Positions 6,065 through 6,578 of a stretch of DNA of 6,578 nt are shown piece after piece (the first letter of the stretch is position 1; each line of letters begins with the position of its first letter). Position numbers and translations under genes: made by a program. This DNA is from Synergistes sp. (lineage in GTDB: Bacteria > Synergistota > Synergistia > Synergistales > Synergistaceae), in assembly GCA_016288355.1 (NCBI GenBank), contig JAEEYY010000195.1:1-6578 (forward strand), given 5' to 3'. A model generated the notes under the pieces. That model made no database searches and had not been told where the DNA came from. It saw only the letters and a list, made by a program, of their open reading frames with translations.

Positions 6065-6578
6065 CTAAAGTTTTGCCGTGAATTCGCTCAGCTTTTTCAG
6101 ACCGTTTACCAGTTCTTCCCTGTCGCAAGCATATCCGATGCGGAAGCAGTGCTCTTCACCGAAGCATGATCCCGGCGTAAGAAACGCGCCGGTCTCCGCA
6201 AGCAGACGTTTGCAGAACTCTTCGGAGGGCATCTCTGTATCGCAGTAGAGCAGCGCTGTCGTGCCGCACTGCGGTTTCACATATGAAAAACGCGGCTCTG
6301 CGGCTACCCATTCGTCAAGCAGCGCCAGGTTATCGCGCACTATCTTTCTGCTGCGCGCAAGCAGCGCGGATTTTGCGGAAAGCGCCACATCTGCAAGGGC
6401 TTCGTCTATCATGCCGCAGCTTATCGTGTCGTAGTCGCGGTGCAGCAGTATCTCGCCCATAGCTTCTTTGCTGCGCGTCGCTATCCAGCCGAGGCGCAGC
6501 CCGGCGAGAGAAAATACTTTCGACATGCTGCCGACCGAGATCCCCTTTTCGTAAATATCGGCGATCGAAGGTGTCGGC
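6065..6578 (-). CDS. PLP-dependent aminotransferase class I/II, C-terminal part (5' end outside window)
   Basis: The frame continues to the right window edge without a stop, so the gene is cut there. The visible part is about 171 residues of a family usually near 380-400; the in-frame ATG at 6524-6526 lies inside the PLP-site motif and is not the start. Key features are SMSKVFSLAGLRLGW, with the Schiff-base lysine encoded by 6518-6520 and the phosphate-binding Arg in the GLRLGW stretch. A later FRIGYA segment has the arginine (codon 6140-6142) that normally binds the substrate carboxylate, followed by a helical C-terminus ending in KLSEFTAKL. These mark a fold-type I aminotransferase acting on an amino acid/2-oxo acid pair; the substrate cannot be assigned without the N-terminal half. 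The stop is TAG (6065-6067). It is the upstream partner of the DUF3870-like gene; the promoter lies outside the window. Confidence 0.92.
   Translation of the reverse strand, partial: PTPSIADIYEKGISVGSMSKVFSLAGLRLGWIATRSKEAMGEILLHRDYDTISCGMIDEALADVALSAKSALLARSRKIVRDNLALLDEWVAAEPRFSYVKPQCGTTALLYCDTEMPSEEFCKRLLAETGAFLTPGSCFGEEHCFRIGYACDREELVNGLKKLSEFTAKL

Noticed and set aside
5828..6169. 113-codon plus-strand open frame opposite the DUF3870-like and aminotransferase genes
   Set aside because: The minus-strand frames carry recognisable motifs and a good ribosome site; this one carries neither.
1..6578. Mobile elements, CRISPR arrays, tRNA/rRNA genes, toxin-antitoxin or phage-defence genes
   Set aside because: I looked for direct repeats with regular spacers, transposase or integrase motifs, terminal inverted repeats and tRNA-like folds and found none. 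The genes are ordinary chromosomal metabolism, transport and regulation.

Overview
The window carries three intact protein genes, one small gene of a family of unknown function, and two genes cut by the window edges, with no RNA genes, mobile elements or CRISPR. Base composition is moderately GC-rich, yet isoleucine is very often encoded by ATA and Shine-Dalgarno sequences are strong (GGAGG type). That mix, with the gene content (MATE exporter, Aas-like fusion, LysR regulator, exported alpha/beta hydrolase, DUF3870-like protein), would suit an anaerobic gut-type bacterium such as a member of the Synergistota or a related lineage. The taxon is an inference from style, not from a marker gene.

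Layout. Bases 1-924 (+) are the C-terminal two thirds of a MATE-family multidrug exporter. After a 242-base gap with a candidate extended -10 promoter comes an Aas-type fusion (1167-3308, +): an N-terminal PlsC-like acyltransferase domain and a C-terminal acyl-ACP synthetase. It starts at TTG. Its adenylating half looks intact, but the acyltransferase half has lost the catalytic histidine of the HX4D motif (Tyr37) and has an altered FPEG block. A rho-independent terminator follows; its hairpin lies inside the last codons of the convergent LysR-type regulator (3329-4255, -).

The regulator is divergent from a secreted alpha/beta hydrolase (4517-5581, +). The 261-base spacer holds a good sigma70-type promoter for each gene. 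Between them lie two abutting dyads: a textbook T-N11-A box and a GCTAT-N6-ATAGC repeat that overlaps the hydrolase -35 element. This is the expected design for a LysR-type regulator controlling itself and its divergent neighbour.

Beyond the hydrolase stand a small hairpin and a perfect 14-bp-stem terminator that probably serves both strands. On the minus strand an aminotransferase (cut by the right edge) and a DUF3870-like gene are 28 bases apart and probably form an operon ending at that shared terminator.

I see no clear undescribed multi-gene system. The best leads are the degenerate acyltransferase half of the Aas protein, the compact LysR/hydrolase control region with its unknown inducer and substrate, and the pairing of a PLP enzyme with a DUF3870 protein.
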